Assembly (NCBI GenBank): GCA_028688515.1
Contig: JAQTXZ010000001.1
Coordinates: forward strand, 682,001 to 746,000
Direction of reading: 5' to 3'
Source: Patescibacteria group bacterium
GTDB taxonomy: Bacteria; Patescibacteriota; Patescibacteriia; 2-12-FULL-60-25
DNA: 64,000 nucleotides
Shown here: positions 56,059-64,000 of the stretch, piece by piece
Position numbering within the stretch: position 1 is the stretch's first letter
Layout: every line of letters begins with the position of its first letter
Made by a program: the position numbers and the translations under genes
Notes under the pieces: model-generated
What the model was told of the DNA's origin: nothing
Seen by the model: only the letters and a program-made list of their open reading frames with translations
Databases searched by the model: none

Positions 56059-57336
56059 TTAGTAATCGTCGTACTGTCTCATCGTAACCTGCGCCTCGAC
56101 TTGCTTGACTGATTCGATAACGACCGAGACAACAATCAAGAGCGAAGTGCCGCCGATAGCCAGTAATTGAGATCCGCCGGCTCCTCTGGCCAATTGAGGC
56201 AAAACTGCTATCGCTCCCAAAAAAGTTGCACCGAACAAATTAAGGCGATTTATAACTAAGCCAAGATACTCACTGGTCGGCTTACCCGGGCGAATACCAG
56301 GGATAAATCCTCCTTGCTTTTGCAAATTTTCAGCTATCTTATCCGGATGAAAAATAACCGCAGTGTAAAAGTATGTGAATGCAAAAACCAGTAAGAAATA
56401 CAGCAGCCCGTAAACCCAGGCGATTTGCATTGTTGCCAAAATCCACTGCGCCGCCATCTGCATCCATTCCGTACGCGCCTGCACAAAAAACTGCGCCAAA
56501 AGCGATGGAATAAGCAGCATCGAAATTGCAAAGATGATTGGGATTACGCCGGCCATTATAAGCTTGAGCGGTAAGTGCGTGGCGACTCCGCCGGAAAGAG
56601 TACCTTGGCCGCGTACCTGGCGTGCATATTGAACCGGAATGTTGCGCTCGGCCTCATTTACAAAAACAACAGCTACGATTGTGAATATCGCTATGGCGAG
56701 ATAGATCACTACGTACAGCCACTGAGATTGATCGTAAGTAGCCAAAAATCGCGATGCCGATTGCGGCAGGCTGGCCAAAATACCAGCGAAGATTAACAGC
56801 GAAATACCGTTGCCAACTTTTTTCTCAGAGATCAGTTCTCCCAGCCACATTAAAAACATTGTACCGGCAGTCACCGTACAAACCAATGCAACGATGTGGA
56901 ATATATCCGTCTGAGTCAAAATCTGCATTTGCGATTGACGCAACATGGAGATCAATGCCAAGGCCTGCAAAATAGAAAGAGGCACAGTCAAGATACGCGT
57001 CCACTGGTTGATGCGCTGCTGACCGGATTCTCCCTCTTTTTGAATTTCTTCAAGCTTCGGAACGATCATCGTCAGAAGCTGAAAGATAATACTCGCTGTA
57101 ATGTATGGCGCGACACCGAGTGCTATAACCGAAAAGTTACTGATTGTGCCTCCGGAAAACAAACTCAACATGCCCAAGACCTGATTAGCCTCAAAAAACC
57201 GTCTCAAGGCCACCAAATCGATTCCCGGCAAAGGGATGTGAGCCGCCACTCTAAAAATGATCATCACAGCCAGTACAAACAACAAACCATTGCGTACGTC
57301 TTTGACCTTCCAAGAGTTTAATATTTTATCCCACAT
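56059..57336 (-). CDS. secY: Preprotein translocase subunit SecY
   Basis: 425 residues with ten transmembrane helices. Forms the protein-conducting channel with SecE and SecG. Recognisable are RVAAHIPLPGID, LSLFSGGTISNFSVIALGVA, PYITASIIFQLLTMIVPKLE, the SEKKVGNGISLLIFAG loop, and FIPGIRPGKPTSEYLGLVIN. Length is typical. Position after rplO is the standard spc operon order. Confidence 0.97.
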   Translation of the reverse strand: MWDKILNSWKVKDVRNGLLFVLAVMIIFRVAAHIPLPGIDLVALRRFFEANQVLGMLSLFSGGTISNFSVIALGVAPYITASIIFQLLTMIVPKLEEIQKEGESGQQRINQWTRILTVPLSILQALALISMLRQSQMQILTQTDIFHIVALVCTVTAGTMFLMWLGELISEKKVGNGISLLIFAGILASLPQSASRFLATYDQSQWLYVVIYLAIAIFTIVAVVFVNEAERNIPVQYARQVRGQGTLSGGVATHLPLKLIMAGVIPIIFAISMLLIPSLLAQFFVQARTEWMQMAAQWILATMQIAWVYGLLYFLLVFAFTYFYTAVIFHPDKIAENLQKQGGFIPGIRPGKPTSEYLGLVINRLNLFGATFLGAIAVLPQLARGAGGSQLLAIGGTSLLIVVSVVIESVKQVEAQVTMRQYDDY

Positions 57337-57436
57337 ATTTGCTCAATAAGTTAACACAATTGCACACAACATGTAACACATAGCACATAACATCCATCCG
57401 TTCCATGTTCCATGCCCTATGTTATGTGTTATATGT

Positions 57437-57877
57437 TTACGAGACTTTGCCGCCAGCTTTCTCTACGGCTTCAGAAACTGACTTTGTGGCCGCAACCCCT
57501 TGCAATATATATGCGACTTTAATCTCTCCTTTGCCGATTATTTTCGCACTCAATGCCCTCTTGCCGACCAACTCAGCCTTTTTCAAAGCAGCAAGAGTTA
57601 TCGTGGCAGGTTGTGCGAACGCTTTGGTGAGTTTTTCGAGCGTCACTGTCTCGGCTTTCACGTAAAGCGATTTGAAGCCGCAATTTTTTGGAAAACTCAA
57701 TAACATGGCTCTGATGCCTTTAAGCTTGAGCTTGTTACGGCCTCCGGATCTGGCACGCTGGCCTTTTGTGCCCTTGCCGGCAGTAGTACCATGACCGGAA
57801 GCGTTGCCTCGACCGATTCTCAATTTGCGGGTCGTGGATCCTTTTGCCGGTTTAATATTATGCATCTGAATAGTCAT
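57437..57877 (-). CDS. rplO: 50S ribosomal protein L15
   Basis: 146 residues. IKPAKGSTTRKLRIGRGNAS and GKGTKGQRARSGG are the L15 N-terminal signature; the C-domain ends GVAATKSVSEAVEKAGG. It follows rpsE directly; the rpmD (L30) gene that normally lies between is absent. A 100-bp AT-rich gap with an inverted AACACATAGCACATAAC repeat separates it from secY. Confidence 0.95.
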   Translation of the reverse strand: MTIQMHNIKPAKGSTTRKLRIGRGNASGHGTTAGKGTKGQRARSGGRNKLKLKGIRAMLLSFPKNCGFKSLYVKAETVTLEKLTKAFAQPATITLAALKKAELVGKRALSAKIIGKGEIKVAYILQGVAATKSVSEAVEKAGGKVS

Positions 57878-57889
57878 ACACTTTTTACG

Positions 57890-58660
57890 TTAAACGGCGG
57901 TCGGTTTATTTGCTTCCGCGGCAGCCGCTGCCCGCTCGGCATCAGACAGTATCTTTACCGGAGCCTTTAATGCTTTGAGCGCGGAAAAAATAGCTTTTAC
58001 ATTGTTCACTTTATTATTCGAACCCAAAATCTTGGCAGACACATTGGGAACGCCTGCAAGTTCCAAAACCGAACGGACAGGTCCGCCAGCTTTTACTCCA
58101 GTGCCTTTTGGAGCCGGCTTGAGCAATACCTTTGCTGCAGCAAATTTTGCATTGACTGCATGCGGGATCGTCTCATTTACAAGCGGAACTGTGATGAGAG
58201 ATTTACGAGCTTTAGTCGTCGCTTTGGCCGTTGCAGCTGCAACATCAGCACCCTTTGCCAAACCATATCCGACGCGGCCCTTGTGATTGCCAATCACAGA
58301 GAGCACACGAAAGCGCATGCGTTTACCTCCTTTGGTAACACGGGTAACGCGAGCAACTTCGATATTCTTTTCTTCATAATCCGATTCCATCGGAACATCG
58401 GAACCGGGGCGTCTGCCTCCGCGCCCACCGCCTCCGCGCCCACCGCGAGCAGGAGGACGTCCGCCTCTAACAAAACGTTTATTGGACGCTTCCTTTTGCG
58501 GCGCTTCATTCACCGGTGCGGATGTTACAGCCGGAGAAGCTTCGGCTTCGACGGCGGCTTTTTCGCCTTCGACAGCCGCAGGCGTATTTTCGGCGACAAC
58601 ATTATCGCTTACAACCTGTTCAACTTTCTCATCTACGTTGTTTTGAATCTCTTCAGTCAT
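57890..58660 (-). CDS. rpsE: 30S ribosomal protein S5 with long RGG-rich N-extension
   Basis: 256 residues, about 90 more than typical. The conserved core begins near 98 (NIEVARVTRVTKGGKRMRFR) and includes VGYGLAKGADVAAATAKA and GTGVKAGGPVRSVLELAG. The N-terminal extension is acidic (residues 1-60), then RFVRGGRPPARGGRGGGGRG, an RGG-box-like RNA-binding stretch. The C-terminal tail is Ala-rich. The extension may add RNA contacts on the small subunit. Confidence 0.95.
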   Translation of the reverse strand: MTEEIQNNVDEKVEQVVSDNVVAENTPAAVEGEKAAVEAEASPAVTSAPVNEAPQKEASNKRFVRGGRPPARGGRGGGGRGGRRPGSDVPMESDYEEKNIEVARVTRVTKGGKRMRFRVLSVIGNHKGRVGYGLAKGADVAAATAKATTKARKSLITVPLVNETIPHAVNAKFAAAKVLLKPAPKGTGVKAGGPVRSVLELAGVPNVSAKILGSNNKVNNVKAIFSALKALKAPVKILSDAERAAAAAEANKPTAV

Positions 58661-58672
58661 ATTTCATGTTTA

Positions 58673-59029
58673 CTAAAATTCCAAACCGCCTTGTCTGGCG
58701 CCATCTGCCACAGCCTTAACGCGTCCATGGTATTGTCTGTCGCGTCGATCAAAAACAACGCATTTAACGCTTTTAGCAGCTGCTTTTTCGGCAATAGTTT
58801 TACCTACAGCTTCGGCGACCTCCAACGGCTTTTTGCCCGTAAGCTTAAGCTCCGTGTCCGAAACGGCCACCAATGTTTTACCGGCAACATCATCAATCAC
58901 TTGCGCATAAAGATGATGCAGGGTGCGCTTAACTGTTAATCTCGGGCGCTCTGCAGTGCCTTTGATTTTGGCGCGAACGCGGCGTATGCGGCGTGTCTTT
59001 TGCGCTTGTTTTGCTTTGGCTTGATTCAT
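58673..59029 (-). CDS. rplR: 50S ribosomal protein L18
   Basis: 118 residues. RIRRVRAKIKGTAERPRLTV, HLYAQVIDDVAGKTLVAVSD and the C-terminal VVFDRRDRQYHGRVKAVADG-type end identify L18, which binds 5S rRNA with L5. Confidence 0.95.
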   Translation of the reverse strand: MNQAKAKQAQKTRRIRRVRAKIKGTAERPRLTVKRTLHHLYAQVIDDVAGKTLVAVSDTELKLTGKKPLEVAEAVGKTIAEKAAAKSVKCVVFDRRDRQYHGRVKAVADGARQGGLEF

Positions 59030-59037
59030 AAAACTTT

Positions 59038-59586
59038 TTAGCTCTTAGTGGCGGCCTTGCCGGCTTTGCGGCGAATAACTTCGGTCGTATATTTAATACC
59101 TTTACCTTTGTATGGTTCCGGCGGCTTAATACGGCGGATGCGGGCTGCAAATTCGCCGACTTGCTGCTTGTCTATCCCAGATACGGTAAGTATTTGCTTT
59201 TCAACCGTAGCTTGAATACCTTCCGGCAAATCAACTCTTACCGAGTGAGAAAAACCCACTTCCATCTTCAGCGTCTTACCTTCCAATGCGATGCGAAAAC
59301 CTACGCCGACAAATTCCAAAGATTTTTCAAAAGGTTTTTGTACACCGGCAACCGAATTCGCAACGAGCTGGCGAATCAAACCCCACAAGGCGCGCTGTTT
59401 GATATCTTCTTCGTCCTCAACTTTCACATTTGCCGATTTTTTATCATCTGCAAGTACAACCGAAATATGTGCGGGCAAGGGTATCTTGAGCACGCCTTTC
59501 GGGCCTTTTACCGTGACCTCTCCGTCTTGGATGTTCATCTCCACTCCGGAAGGTATGTCCATTATTTTTTTACCTATACGCGACAT
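59038..59586 (-). CDS. rplF: 50S ribosomal protein L6
   Basis: 182 residues. SRIGKKIMDIPSGVEMNIQD, VKGPKGVLKIPLP, FEKSLEFVGVGFRIALEGK and the C-terminal RRIKPPEPYKGKGIKY motif are those of L6, near the factor-binding site. Confidence 0.96.
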   Translation of the reverse strand: MSRIGKKIMDIPSGVEMNIQDGEVTVKGPKGVLKIPLPAHISVVLADDKKSANVKVEDEEDIKQRALWGLIRQLVANSVAGVQKPFEKSLEFVGVGFRIALEGKTLKMEVGFSHSVRVDLPEGIQATVEKQILTVSGIDKQQVGEFAARIRRIKPPEPYKGKGIKYTTEVIRRKAGKAATKS

Positions 59587-59631
59587 ATTTTTGATTAGCT
59601 TAACTTGCTTTATGATCAGTTTGCGAGACTA

Positions 59632-60024
59632 TTAATAAACTTCACAAATAACTTCGCCGCCAAGATGTCTCTTGCGAGCCTGCTTATTTGTCATCAAACC
59701 GGTCGAAGTTGAGATTACGGCAATACCCATATCGCTCAAAACTCGAGGCATCGTATCGTATTGACGATAGACTCTGCGTCCCGGAGTAGAGATGCGCTTT
59801 ATGCTTCTTATTGCCGGCTGCTTGCCGTTATACTTAAGACGTACGGAAAGAGTCGCCTTAACTCCCTCTTGTTTAACTTGCGCGTCAGATAGATAGCCCT
59901 CTTCCTGCAAAATTTTAGCCAAAGAGAACTTAATCTTTGAAGACGGCAAATCAACGGACTCGTGTCCGGCGGCTTGTGCATTTCTGATACGCGTCAGAAA
60001 ATCGCTAAGTGGATCTGTAATCAT
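59632..60024 (-). CDS. rpsH: 30S ribosomal protein S8
   Basis: 130 residues. DPLSDFLTRIRNAQAAGHES, SSKIKFSLAKILQEEGYLSD, RISTPGRRVYRQYDTMPRVL, and the C-terminal GGEVICEVY. S8 binds the central domain of 16S rRNA and often represses this operon in bacteria. Confidence 0.96.
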   Translation of the reverse strand: MITDPLSDFLTRIRNAQAAGHESVDLPSSKIKFSLAKILQEEGYLSDAQVKQEGVKATLSVRLKYNGKQPAIRSIKRISTPGRRVYRQYDTMPRVLSDMGIAVISTSTGLMTNKQARKRHLGGEVICEVY

Positions 60025-60032
60025 AACTTTTT

Positions 60033-60218
60033 TTACCAGCTGGATTTTTTAATACCTGGCATTTCTCCCCTGTTGGCCAACTCCCTAAAGCAGATGCGGC
60101 AAAGGGCAAAATCCCTTAAATATCCGTGCCTTCTGCCGCACCGCCAACAACGATTAACGTGCCGCGTGCTGAACTTTGGTGTACGCCTTGATTTGGCGAT
60201 TTGGTTCTCTGTTGCCAT
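60033..60218 (-). CDS. rpsN: 30S ribosomal protein S14, zinc-binding type
   Basis: 61 residues. [40 protein letters not shown]: four cysteines in CxxC...CxxC mark the short zinc-binding S14 type. The zinc-free long form is not seen here. Confidence 0.95.
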   Translation of the reverse strand: MATENQIAKSRRTPKFSTRHVNRCWRCGRRHGYLRDFALCRICFRELANRGEMPGIKKSSW

Positions 60219-60221
60219 AAA

Positions 60222-60764
60222 TTATTTTTGAGATTGAAACGGGAAGCCCATTTCTTTAAACAGGGCCAGACCGCGTTCGCGCGTGCCGGCGTTCGTGGTG
60301 ACCACAATTTGCAAGCCGTGCACTCTTTCCACTTCATCCGGTTTAATTTCCGGGAAAGGCAAGTACTCTCTAAATCCAACCGTTAAGTTGCCTGTTGTAT
60401 CGATGCACTTGGATGAAATTCCGCGAAAGTCCGTGATGCGAGGGAAGGCAAAGGTTAACAAGCGGGTCAAGAACGACCACATCCGCTCTCCGCGCAGCGT
60501 CACCTTTTTGCCAACCACCATGCCTTCTCTAACTTTAAATCCGGAAACTGATTTTTTTGCCAATGTATCTACCGGCTTCTGTCCGGTTATGCGGCGCAAC
60601 GTCTGTTCGACAGTCTCGATAAACTTTGCATCTTTCTGGGTAGCCTGAATACCGACAGCTAAAGTTACCTGTTTGATGGAAGGTATAGCCATGATGTTTT
60701 TTTCACCCAAGGCCTTCATCAGGTTGGGTACAATCTCTTTGGAGTAGCGTTCTTTAAGGGTCAT
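60222..60764 (-). CDS. rplE: 50S ribosomal protein L5
   Basis: 180 residues. YSKEIVPNLMKALGEKNIMA, TGQKPVDTLAKKSVSGFKVR, GERMWSFLTRLLTFAFPRIT, and DEVERVHGLQIVVTTNAGTR identify L5, a 5S rRNA binder in the central protuberance. It is 3 bp from rpsN. Confidence 0.96.
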   Translation of the reverse strand: MTLKERYSKEIVPNLMKALGEKNIMAIPSIKQVTLAVGIQATQKDAKFIETVEQTLRRITGQKPVDTLAKKSVSGFKVREGMVVGKKVTLRGERMWSFLTRLLTFAFPRITDFRGISSKCIDTTGNLTVGFREYLPFPEIKPDEVERVHGLQIVVTTNAGTRERGLALFKEMGFPFQSQK

Positions 60765-60774
60765 ATTTCAATCT

Positions 60775-61044
60775 TTATTCTTTCGGACGATCATCATGTC
60801 TGATCTTATTACCGGCGGCATCCATCAACATTATATTGGAGACGTTAATCGGCATGGCAAATTCAACCGTCTGGCCTTTTTCACCGGTAGAACGGGCGCG
60901 CAAATGCTTTTTGCACATATTAATGCCCTCCACGACAACTCGGTTGAGCTTTGGAAAAGACTGCAAAACTTTACCGGTCTTGCCTTTATCTTTGCCTGCT
61001 ATGACGGCGACCGTATCGCCTTTTCTGATTAGTAATTTTGCCAT
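60775..61044 (-). CDS. rplX: 50S ribosomal protein L24
   Basis: 89 residues. KLLIRKGDTVAVIAGKDKGK is the KOW motif; NRVVVEGINMCKKHL and MPINVSNIMLMD follow. L24 is an early assembly protein. The C-terminus is shorter than in E. coli. Confidence 0.95.
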   Translation of the reverse strand: MAKLLIRKGDTVAVIAGKDKGKTGKVLQSFPKLNRVVVEGINMCKKHLRARSTGEKGQTVEFAMPINVSNIMLMDAAGNKIRHDDRPKE

Positions 61045-61051
61045 ACATTTT

Positions 61052-61423
61052 TTACAATACTTCAGGAGCGAGTGAAACTATCTTCATATAACCGCGTCCG
61101 CGCAATTCGCGGGCAACCGGGCCAAAGATACGAGTGCCTTTTGGCTCATGATTTTTTTGGTCGATGATTACCGCCGCATTGTCATCAAAACGAACGTACG
61201 TTCCATCCGGACGTCTGGTTTCTTTGTGAGTACGCACTATAACCGCATGCACAACGTCGGACTTTTTGACGGTACCATGCGGAATAGCCTCCTTCACAAC
61301 ACAGGTGACCATATCGCCAAGGCCGGCAGTGCGCTTTTGATAGCCGCCGTGCAAACGAATACACTGGAGCTTTTTGGCCCCGGAGTTGTCTGCTACGACG
61401 AGCATTGTTCGATGTTGTACCAT
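61052..61423 (-). CDS. rplN: 50S ribosomal protein L14
   Basis: 123 residues. [60 protein letters not shown], and [20 protein letters not shown] match L14 over full length. Confidence 0.97.
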   Translation of the reverse strand: MVQHRTMLVVADNSGAKKLQCIRLHGGYQKRTAGLGDMVTCVVKEAIPHGTVKKSDVVHAVIVRTHKETRRPDGTYVRFDDNAAVIIDQKNHEPKGTRIFGPVARELRGRGYMKIVSLAPEVL

Positions 61424-61429
61424 ATTTGT

Positions 61430-61708
61430 TTATGCGGCGTTGGTTACAGTTCTCAAATAACGCCAGCGTTTATCGGTGGACATAGGACGCGTTTCTTCGA
61501 TCTCAATGATCGCGCCGACTTTGGCCTGGCTCTCCGGATCATGAACTTTATACTTCTTGGAGACAGCGTAGGTCTTGCCATATTTCGGGTGCTGCACCAT
61601 GCGCTCAATACGTACGACCACGGTTTTAATCATGTTCGCCGAAACGACAGTCCCGATCAGACGGCGCCTTGTCTTGGCCTCTTTTGCTTTTGGCGTTACG
61701 TTAGTCAT
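61430..61708 (-). CDS. rpsQ: 30S ribosomal protein S17
   Basis: 92 residues. RRLIGTVVSANMIKTVVVRI, HPKYGKTYAVSKKYKVHDPE, and VGAIIEIEETRPMSTDKRWR are the S17 OB-fold signature. N-terminal KAKEAKTR is a short basic extension. Confidence 0.95.
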   Translation of the reverse strand: MTNVTPKAKEAKTRRRLIGTVVSANMIKTVVVRIERMVQHPKYGKTYAVSKKYKVHDPESQAKVGAIIEIEETRPMSTDKRWRYLRTVTNAA

Positions 61709-61710
61709 AT

Positions 61711-61899
61711 TTATTGTTTGGTGGATGAAAGCTCAGTCTCGATGCGTGCCAAATCTTTTTTCGCCTGTCTCAAAGCGCGAACCTTGGAATTTTGCCGCGT
61801 GGTTATTTTGAATCTCAGATCTCTAACCATACCGCGCAATTCTGCGGCTTTGGCGTTCAGCTCTACTTTTGTCGATTGTTTTAATTCCTTGGCTTTCAT
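61711..61899 (-). CDS. rpmC: 50S ribosomal protein L29
   Basis: 62 residues in a two-helix coiled coil: MKAKELKQSTKVELNAKAAE, LRGMVRDLRFKITTRQ, KVRALRQAKKDLARIETELS. The order rplP-rpmC-rpsQ is standard. Confidence 0.9.
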   Translation of the reverse strand: MKAKELKQSTKVELNAKAAELRGMVRDLRFKITTRQNSKVRALRQAKKDLARIETELSSTKQ

Positions 61900-61903
61900 A
61901 ATC

Positions 61904-62314
61904 TTAGCGTGTTAAATACAGTGTTCTGCAGGGCAGTTTAAAAGCCGCCAACTCCAGAGCTTCCTTGGCTTGAATCTCCGGTATGCCGTCCATTTCAAAA
62001 ATTATAGTACCCGGTCTTACCGGCGCCACATAATGATCCACCGCTCCTTTGCCTCCGCCCATGCGCTTTTCGTTACCGCCCTTGGTAATCGGCTTATCAG
62101 GAAAAACCCGGATCCAAATTTTTCCACCTCTGCGCGTGTAGCGCGTCAAAACGCGACGGCATGCCTCAATCTGCCTCGAAGTCAACCAGGCCGGAGTTGT
62201 GGCCTTGAGACCAAAACTGCCAAAAGCAAGAAAAACCTTGTCCGTTGCAATACGAACATTGCGCCCACGGCCTTTTTGCCACTTTCTATGTTTTACTTTT
62301 TTCGGTATAAGCAT
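61904..62314 (-). CDS. rplP: 50S ribosomal protein L16
   Basis: 136 residues. KHRKWQKGRGRNVRIATDKV at the start, LTSRQIEACRRVLTRYTRRG, WIRVFPDKPITKGGNEKRMG, and YVAPVRPGTIIFEMDGIPE are full-length L16 features, near the peptidyl-transferase and tRNA elbow site. Confidence 0.96.
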   Translation of the reverse strand: MLIPKKVKHRKWQKGRGRNVRIATDKVFLAFGSFGLKATTPAWLTSRQIEACRRVLTRYTRRGGKIWIRVFPDKPITKGGNEKRMGGGKGAVDHYVAPVRPGTIIFEMDGIPEIQAKEALELAAFKLPCRTLYLTR

Positions 62315-62328
62315 ATGCGTTTTTCAAC

Positions 62329-63072
62329 TTAGGCGCGGCTGCGCATTGGCGGCCTTTCGCGACGAGGACGAGCGCCATCTGTACCGCCAGGCGTACGTGG
62401 CGTAGATGGCTGATATTGTTGCAAACGATCTTTTGCAAACACGTCTCCTCTATAAATCCAGACCTTTACACCGATTGATCCCATCATCGTATGGGCAAAA
62501 TCACCGGCATAATCCACATCGGCGCGCAAGTTGGCCAAAGGAATCTTTCCCCAAGCCAACCGCTCGCGACGAGCGATCTCGGCTCCGTTCAAACGTCCGG
62601 AAACAGCGACCTTAACTCCCAATGCTCCGGCCTTCTTTACTCGTTCGATGGTTTGCTTCAAAACTCTGCGAAAAGGCATGCGGCGCTCCAAATCAGAAAT
62701 GATCTGTTGCACCACTAAAGTCGCTTCGAGCCCCGCTTTGGAAACCTCGGAAACATTTAATTGAAATTGAATTTTCTTGCCTCTGTAAAATTCATGCATG
62801 AACTTCTTCTTGAGATCTTCTATACCGGTGCCCGAATGACCGATGACCATACCCGGTTTAGCAGTGGTGATAGTGATATTCAGATTACCCCTTGAACGAT
62901 CAATGAGAATCGCATTTACTGCGGCATCTTTAAGTTCCTTTTTGAAAAAGTTCCTGATGTTATGATCTTGTTCGATTTGATCGCGGTAAATTTTACGGCG
63001 CGCAAACCAACGTGATGGCCAAGTTGTGGTCATCCCCAATCGAAAAGCTTTTGGATTTACTTTGTGTCCCAT
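62329..63072 (-). CDS. rpsC: 30S ribosomal protein S3
   Basis: 247 residues. GHKVNPKAFRLGMTTTWPSR, KH domain (ITTAKPGMVIGHSGTGIEDL), the S3 C-domain (LGVKVAVSGRLNGAEIARRE, LRADVDYAGDFAHTMMGSIG, VKVWIYRGDVF). The tail ends GGTDGARPRRERPPMRSRA, basic. S3 lines the mRNA entry tunnel with helicase activity. Confidence 0.96.
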   Translation of the reverse strand: MGHKVNPKAFRLGMTTTWPSRWFARRKIYRDQIEQDHNIRNFFKKELKDAAVNAILIDRSRGNLNITITTAKPGMVIGHSGTGIEDLKKKFMHEFYRGKKIQFQLNVSEVSKAGLEATLVVQQIISDLERRMPFRRVLKQTIERVKKAGALGVKVAVSGRLNGAEIARRERLAWGKIPLANLRADVDYAGDFAHTMMGSIGVKVWIYRGDVFAKDRLQQYQPSTPRTPGGTDGARPRRERPPMRSRA

Positions 63073-63077
63073 AGTAT

Positions 63078-63545
63078 TTATTCGTTGGTTTCTTTCTCGG
63101 ATTTAGCATCTTCCGCAACCTCAGCCTTAACTCGCTCCCGCTTAACCTCCACAGCTGCCGACTTAGACTTTTTGATGCGGGGTTTGTAGGTCTTCTTTTC
63201 TTTTACGGGCATCGCCTCATCCGAAAGCATAAGCGTAATGTGGGAAGTACGTTTGCGAATAGGGGCTGCGGCTCCATGCGCACGAGGGCGCGAGCGCTTG
63301 ATGGTCATCCCTCCATCTACCGAAATGTGCTTTATCCAGAGCGTGTCTTTTGACAACTTAAAATTATGTTCGGCGTTGGCCAAAGCGGATTGCAAAAGTT
63401 TAAGCACGGGCCTTGCGGCTGCTTTATTCAAGAAAAGCAACTGGCGTTCGGCCACAAGAGCCGAACTTTTTCTGACCAGCCCTGCCACCAGGCGAACCTT
63501 TCGAGGCGCCATGCGCAAATTTTTGAGTTTAGCTACTACTTCCAT
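63078..63545 (-). CDS. rplV: 50S ribosomal protein L22 with charged C-extension
   Basis: 155 residues. AKLKNLRMAPRKVRLVAGLV, KLLQSALANAEHNF, and MTIKRSRPRAHGAAAPIRKR with HITLMLSD are L22. After about residue 115 an extra lysine/glutamate-rich tail of about 40 residues (KTYKPRIKKSKSAAVEVKRE onward) extends past the usual end. Confidence 0.95.
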   Translation of the reverse strand: MEVVAKLKNLRMAPRKVRLVAGLVRKSSALVAERQLLFLNKAAARPVLKLLQSALANAEHNFKLSKDTLWIKHISVDGGMTIKRSRPRAHGAAAPIRKRTSHITLMLSDEAMPVKEKKTYKPRIKKSKSAAVEVKRERVKAEVAEDAKSEKETNE

Positions 63546-63550
63546 ATATT

Positions 63551-63865
63551 TTATTTCTTAGCCGGAGCGGGGGCCGGTGCCACTACTTTTGTTTCCTGAG
63601 TCTTCTGCATCTTGCCTCCATGACGCACAAACTTGCGCGTAGGGGAAAACTCGCCAAGCTTATGGCCAACCATATTCTCTTGCACTAAAACCGGAGTATG
63701 TTGCCTGCCATTATGTACGCCAAACGTAACGCCGACCATCTCTGGCGTGATCGTTGAAGCGCGCGACCAAGTTTTGATCACGGTTTTTTCGCCCGGTTTT
63801 ATCTTAGCGACTTTGGCCAACAGTTTTGGCTCTGTAAAAGGCCCTTTTTTAAGACTTCTGGACAT
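63551..63865 (-). CDS. rpsS: 30S ribosomal protein S19
   Basis: 104 residues. [60 protein letters not shown] and [13 protein letters not shown] are S19. A short Ala/Pro-rich tail ([11 protein letters not shown]) is added. It begins 4 bp after rplB ends. Confidence 0.96.
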   Translation of the reverse strand: MSRSLKKGPFTEPKLLAKVAKIKPGEKTVIKTWSRASTITPEMVGVTFGVHNGRQHTPVLVQENMVGHKLGEFSPTRKFVRHGGKMQKTQETKVVAPAPAPAKK

Positions 63866-63869
63866 ATAA

Positions 63870-64000
63870 TTATAATTTCTTGCCCTTGCGGCGTTGGATG
63901 ATCAATTTATCCGAAGCGAGATTCTTACGTCGTGTTTTAACACCCATGGCATGCTTGCCCCATTTTGTTTTGGCATACTTCATACCAATAGGGTGTTTTC
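63870..64000 (-). CDS. rplB: 50S ribosomal protein L2, C-terminal end (truncated by window)
   Basis: The last 43 codons are visible on the minus strand: [40 protein letters not shown], then KL and TAA at 63870-63872. This is the L2 tail (PIG...KTxWGKxAxGxKTRRK). The rest, including the conserved histidine region, is outside the window. Confidence 0.93.
   Translation of the reverse strand, partial: KHPIGMKYAKTKWGKHAMGVKTRRKNLASDKLIIQRRKGKKL

Noticed and set aside
61148-61915. Long plus-strand open frames across the ribosomal operon (also 58160-58939 and 56896-57321).
   Set aside because: They are antisense to certain ribosomal protein genes and secY, with no start signals or domain patterns.
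1-64000. CRISPR array or cas genes.
   Set aside because: No regularly spaced repeat-spacer series was found. Repeats are dispersed inverted elements or short tandem units without spacers. No Cas proteins recognised.

Overview
The window looks like chromosome from a Candidate Phyla Radiation (Patescibacteria, probably Parcubacteria-like) bacterium. The ribosomal spc/S10 cluster has no rpmD (L30) between rpsE and rplO. Many proteins are short or stripped down: an RSH protein without ACT domain and an AspRS without the GAD domain. Two secreted proteins carry a paired C-terminal 'HGEAWYV...YMKDG' domain that I associate with this group. Most genes have no clear Shine-Dalgarno (SD) sequence, and several promoters sit so close to the ATG that the mRNAs would be nearly leaderless.

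Layout: 1-11.6 kb holds housekeeping genes (dprA end, topA, a coiled-coil protein, a 2H-phosphoesterase/DHH fusion, an RSH (p)ppGpp enzyme, parB-parA). An initiator tRNA-Met at 11727-11802 is the target of an integrated element of about 23.8 kb. A 26-bp direct repeat of the tRNA 3' end lies at 11780-11805 and 35603-35628. The element carries its own terminator next to the tRNA, and the probable native tRNA terminator now lies beyond the far repeat. From 37.3 kb to the end are hypothetical proteins, a second CAT-anticodon tRNA, a GIY-YIG protein, a glycosyltransferase, a D,D-carboxypeptidase, scpB-scpA, pyrD, aspS, asnS, recO, ruvX, an ORF6N gene, map-adk, a presenilin-like membrane protein, secY and seventeen genes of the ribosomal protein operon, ending in a truncated rplB.

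The element has a minus-strand mobility block: tyrosine integrase, excisionase-like HTH preceded by a 21-codon leader ORF, a zinc protein, a phage-type replication initiator and another zinc protein. A plus-strand block follows: an ArdC-like protein, a putative recombination protein, a membrane-anchored SF1 helicase, a PD-(D/E)XK protein, a secreted trypsin-like protease, a membrane-anchored HNH protein, membrane proteins, and a ParB-like/large serine recombinase pair. A six-gene minus-strand defence operon (33.4 to 26.0 kb) encodes a DUF4268 nuclease, type III Res, a one-TM peptide, type III Mod and two different HEPN proteins. Beside it lie a YjzC-like small gene and a soluble Ser/Thr kinase. 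Three non-coding stretches of the element look like structured RNAs. The best (19278-19417) has a consensus promoter, a closing P1 helix and an intrinsic terminator that shares bases with P1.

Intergenic space is full of dispersed inverted repeats of several families. Some are inserted in frame inside genes (glycosyltransferase, parB, the 2H-DHH protein, recO). A small set of genes (5.1, 38.5 and 47.9 kb) is GC-rich; the first two have strong SD sites, and they form a separate compositional class.
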